Source: Panopea generosa
Lineage: Eukaryota; Mollusca; Bivalvia; Adapedonta; Hiatellidae
Assembly: GCA_029582155.1 (NCBI GenBank)
Contig: CM055894.1
Location: 33,780,632 to 33,844,631 of the forward strand
Direction of reading: 5' to 3'
DNA length: 64,000 bases
The notes beneath the pieces are model-generated. The model searched no databases. It was not told where the DNA came from and saw only the letters and a list, made by a program, of their open reading frames with translations. The translations under genes and the position numbers were made by a program. Shown piece after piece: positions 59,400-64,000 of this stretch. Positions within the stretch are counted from its first letter, which is position 1; each line of letters starts with the position of its first letter.

Positions 59400-60480
59400 A
59401 TGACTGATCCCACTAACATGCGTAATATGTAAGGTTCTAGAACATCTCCTTGTTAGTGATATAATGAAGCACAGAAACACGATTTACTTGTTGACTCACG
59501 ACACAGTTTCAGAGGCAAATGTTCTGGTGAAACCCAGTTAGTTCAATTCATTCATGATATAGCACTAAATCTGGACAGAGGTTACAGTAAAAAGCACAAA
59601 CAGACAGACGTTGTTGGATGGACTTTTCCAAAGCCTTCAACAAAGTACCCCACTAGCATCTACTGTACAAATTAGACCACTACAGTGTAAGAGGCACAAC
59701 CAACTGTTGGATCGCCTTATGGTTATCAGATCGCACACAAGAAGTAGTACTTAACGGTATGCATGCATGACTCCTGCCTAGGTCCAATTCTCTTCTTATT
59801 TTTCATTAATTTCTTACCAAACGGTATATCATCAAATAAAATGCTTTTGCAGATGACTGTCTCTGCAAAAATATGTATTCTCTTCAGAACTGCATTGAAC
59901 TAGACTAACTTACAGAAACTTGGTACACGGTAGCAACATTGGCTCATGAATTTCGATGTATCCAAATGTTACTGAGTGATAACATCAACCAGAAAAAAAA
60001 ACAAGTTAATTACAACTACACTTTACATTGACAACGCTTGACAAGGTAATGCAACAAAGTATGTAGGGGTTACAATTACTGACGCATTAGACTGGACGCC
60101 ACGACTTTGCATATCAAACTTTAATTCGACCCCAAATCTAGTACTAGTATTCGTCTTCACTCTCACAGTAGGGAGGGGGCATGTAGGAGATGGCATAACA
60201 CTAGTCATGTTGGAGACATGCTTGACGATTTGAGATGATCAACCTTAGAGTAAAGTCGTACCAATAAAAGCGTGACACTTTTTTTACAAAATGCATAGAA
60301 TACTGGTTGACATTGACAGAGACCGACACCTAATGACTAACAAAGCCTCTAAACACTCTAACAAATATCTCGCCTACACCAATACAATCAACTGACTGTC
60401 TCAACTGCCCATTTTTCCTCAGGAGTCATACCACTGTCCAATACTCCTCCAGAATCCACATTTATGATGGCCACAGTACA
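59400..60480 (+). mobile_element. LINE reverse transcriptase fragment
   Basis: Broken frames give, in order: H-S-F-R-G-K-C-S-G-E-T-Q-L-V-Q-F-I-H-D-I-A-L-N-L-D, the F-S-K-A-F-N-K-V-P-H motif region (D-F-S-K-A-F in other family members), LLYKLDHYSVRGTTNCWIAL, an F-A-D-D-C-L catalytic motif near 59850, and T-K-Y-V-G-V-T-I-T. This is the standard order of a Jockey/CR1-type reverse transcriptase. Many stops and frameshifts; dead. It differs in sequence from the LINE at 12-24 kb. Confidence 0.8.
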
Positions 60481-62248
60481 TTTTGTTAAAATTGTTTACC
60501 TATACTGAATACGATTATGTATCAACAGCACTATAAAATAGGAATATAATGGTTACCTGGAGCAGTCCATGTCAATTGCAATTTTTTTAACCGACCAAAT
60601 TGCATTTTGTCAAAGTATCTACCAGGCTCTTCGATATACTTCATACATTCTCACATATTTATCATACACATCTCTATATCACTCTTCCCTGAATTGTGCA
60701 ATGATGTAATGAGTTTGAAACTTAAGTTCATTTATATTTGGCTGGTTATACATTGAAGCCATTACATTGATATTTTAGAACTGTTACTAGAGTTAAGGTA
60801 TATCGATATCAATGTCAAATTTAGCAATTGCATAGAGGAACTAAAACATTTTATGGCAATATATTTTTTGTTTATGTGCTATATTAAATACGATTATGAC
60901 GAAAATCCACATATATTTTTAAAACACCTCGTATACACAGTTTCTTACTGCATATATGCTACCACCCTGTCTTGAACAGAATTCATTGGCGACAATATGG
61001 AAGAAATAAAGAAAGCTGTGAAATCGATATTTTCAAGGGTTCAGATTTTCTACCTAAGCAGAAAAAAAACATAAATGATTCTTTTTTTTATACCAAACAC
61101 ATTGATAGTTAGTTTAGTTTACTTGTAATACATATATTATTTTACTACGATCGCATTTAATTAATTGATGTTGGATCCTGGATGGTAGCATGAGAACTTT
61201 ATCTCGGCCCTATAGTGAAATAAAAATATATCTGTCTCCAGGAAAGATGCAGATATCCTTTAATATCTGGTATGCAAGAAATACAACTACAGAACTGATG
61301 CATAATAAATATTCTGGCATTTAATTCCTTAATAAAATAATCCAAAACTCATAATAAAGAATAAACAAAATGTTCATGTTTTGGACAAAATTATGCCGCA
61401 TATAGTTTTGTTGTTTACATTTATTATTAATACTTTCATTGCTGCTACTCCAAAAGCAATTTCCCGAAGTTCACTAAAATATTCACTGTTGTCATTTTAA
61501 AGTTGCATTTCCCAGTTACAGTCAAACCTTTCCTAAGCAGCCAGTCAAGGGAGGGAACAAAAATAGCAAATGGCTCATTAAACCAAGTGGCTGCTCAATA
61601 GAGATGACCAAATACACATGTTTAATATCAAAATCCAATTTAATTCCAAAAATAGAATCATTCTGTAACTGTTTAAAACAATGGCAACATAGAATACTGT
61701 CTCTTCTTGGGAAAATCACAGTGATCTACCGAAGCGTATCTATCCACTTTCAGTTATACCAAATCCACAAGATGATCAATTAAAATTAGCCAATAGTATG
61801 TACGAATTTAATGGGATAAAAATCCTTAAAAGATTAAACGTAAAACAATAACTCAAAAATAGTGGCTTCAAAATGATTGATATTTATAGATTTCTTAAAT
61901 CATTAAAATCAATCTTGTTTAAAAGATCTTTTAATAAAAATGGGCTAAGGCCTTCCAAAATAAAAAAGGAATTTCGTAAATGTCCGTTTTCCGTAAAAAG
62001 TGCTAGAACTGAAAATAAAACGCACGTTTTATTGCATTTATATTAAAACATATACCAGTACATGAGGTATATTCCACTGTTAACTGATTTGAGTAATCAA
62101 AAGTAAATTTATTCGATTTCATAGTAGAACAATCAACTGTTAAGACGAACAACCCTCTGTGAAAAATTCAGCAATTATTTCGCAACTGCTGGACTGGAAC
62201 AGACGAACATTCCTTTGTGACATTTTTATAAAAGCGAACATTCGTCTG

Positions 62249-62303
<55 letters not shown>

Positions 62304-64000
62304 ACCAGAGTTGTTTGCATTTATATAAACTGAAGAAATAAGTTTTTTAATTTCATAACGACCACTTGCCTTAAAATTGCACCATTTGAAATTACAGAAA
62401 CAATGTCCTCCCATGATGTACAGAAATGTGTTTTCACAAACAAACATTCCTCAAAAAATATTTATGACTTAAACGTGTCTTGTTACCGTAGTTAAAAACA
62501 GACAATATCTATTTTTCAAAATCCTCAATTTAAAGTAATATATAGATAATATGCAGTGAAGTTACATGCATGCTAGTATCATTGTAACTTCAGTAATCTA
62601 GTGAAAGTTTATTAAATTGTTTAATCATACAGAAGTATAAAAAAACAGCAATAAATATTATGATTGTATACATCAAACTAATGATTTGTGTGGAAATGCA
62701 AAGTAGGAAGAATCGATTCTGTCTACAATAAAGTTTTATTCACGCGTAATTAATATTAATGAAACAATACGTTGTTCCATTCAAAATAAATTGCGTATAT
62801 TCTTATACTTGAAGGGCCTGTTTTCCTAAACTTCATTAGGATTTTGCGTACGAAAAAAAGCGGTGACATCTACCGATGTTTCATTAACGCAAATATAATT
62901 TTTAAAACAAACAATATTTACAGGGCTTTCGAAAGTAATTTTGATAATATGAGTGAAACACTAAAATGATATGTTTACTTGTTTAATTGTCGCTTAGGAT
63001 TATTAACTTTTGCTAAATATAGTAAAACGGGCTCTCTGTTAGTAAATTTGTGAAAACTTTATTGATATTAATTTTATTTATAAAAAAACAAAATACATTA
63101 ATCGTATTTCACAATTTAAATGATATTTTTCCCTGATACATGGTTTGTCTTAAACGTTAGTTTGTATTCGTTAATACAATCTTTGACTTTGTGTTTTTTA
63201 TAAGAATAGGTACACTTATTTTGTTGAGCATATTCTTTTAAACGGTCCGTTTTTGTTTTTTTTAAGATATTCTTTAAATATCTAAAAAAATAATTTTATT
63301 CGCAAGACAACAAAAAGGTTTCTTTCAATAATGCCTAAATTTATTCTTGTAGATTTACTTCGAGAGTTGACTGTTAATTCTTAATTGTTTTAGTCTGCAA
63401 CATTTTGCAATACATTAAACCGAACATTAACATACAATAGGCTAGCCTGTAACATTGTTTCATTCCCATGCTTATTTTTCCCCTATCCATGATTTAAATT
63501 CAAAAGAAAACAATATGCCATTACTAATTTGTTACATGAAGATTGTTATATGGTTATGTAAGATAAAGGTATATGTGTAATTTTATTTTAACGTGTCGTG
63601 CATAGTGTCTCTTATTAATATTATTAATATGATGCAGGTGTTTGATATGTTTAATACTGCGGTTTAAAATTATCTAAATTCTAGAACATTTGTTGAAGCA
63701 AATACAATGTGTGACATAGGCTACACACACGTACACTATGTTTCACGTACTCGGCATAGAAAATACAAGATCATAATGAATCGATATACTACGTTGAAAT
63801 AATATTCATAATGAAAAGTTAACACATTTGATCAATGATATTTTTTTTTATTTGTATTATATGCATCAATACACTACATTACATTGTTATGTAAAATATA
63901 GGGTGTGGCATGATGAAGCATGCATCAAAGTTCACTGATATTTGAATGTTTATTACAATCTCTGTAACTGTGTCGACTGCACAATTTGAACCAAATCTCA
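60481..64000. other. AT-rich tail of the window
   Basis: No gene supported. A stretch near 61519-61610 (CAGTCAAACCTTTCCTAAGC, then GTGGCTGCTCAATAGAG) looks like a fragment of an interspersed repeat, but no partner end was found. (TA)n lies at 62250-62300. Confidence 0.4.
62250..62301. repeat. (TA)n microsatellite
   Basis: About 25 TA units. Confidence 0.95.

Noticed and set aside
61519..61610. End of a TIR element starting CAGTCAAACCT
   Set aside because: No inverted partner or target duplication was found in the remaining window.

Overview
The window looks like intergenic and intronic DNA from an animal genome. It is visibly AT-rich, with few long open frames, canonical GT-AG introns, symmetric phase-1 immunoglobulin exons, tRNA-derived SINEs, and decayed LINE, Ty3/gypsy, Tc1 and hAT sequences. 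The SINE styles and the Ig repertoire suggest a mollusc, probably a bivalve. That is an inference; no species marker is present. There is no sign of bacterial operons, rRNA or CRISPR.

Layout. 0-4 kb: two blocks of GCT-rich minisatellite flank a rotted minus-strand Ty3/gypsy element. 4.7-13.5 kb: a plus-strand series of Ig-like domain exons about 1-3 kb apart, several broken by stop codons or a frameshift, so probably a decaying Ig-superfamily gene; another broken Ig exon lies at 33.5 kb. 12.4-24.6 kb: two complementary parts of one kind of LINE (minus strand) lie about 10 kb apart. Between them are two inverted arrays of an ~80-bp satellite and a 3.77-kb TA-flanked TIR element (16.0-19.8 kb). 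24.7-37.4 kb: SINEs, minisatellites, a duplicated block, a LINE 3' end and a Tc1 transposase remnant.

37.6-51.5 kb is the most structured part, a nest of three DNA transposons. The outer one is a long-armed palindromic element whose arms carry about 35 copies of a hairpin motif close to GAGGGGACCAGTCCCCTC. Its right arm is interrupted twice. One insert is a 6.07-kb element with 22-bp perfect TIRs and an ATAT target duplication. It carries the only large intact gene in the window: a 765-codon RNase H-fold transposase-like frame followed by spliced exons that encode an OTU-type cysteine protease domain and a C-terminal domain. The other insert is a 3.1-kb hAT-like non-autonomous element. Aligning the interrupted right arm with the uninterrupted left arm gives an empty site for the 6.07-kb element.

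51.5-64 kb: a run of minisatellites (42-bp, ~54-bp dimeric, 22-bp and ~26-bp units), one possibly grown from a SINE head. Then come a hAT transposase C-terminus, a SINE, a LINE reverse transcriptase fragment and AT-rich DNA where I see nothing. Apart from the 6.07-kb transposon gene and the Ig exons, I see no likely host protein-coding gene.
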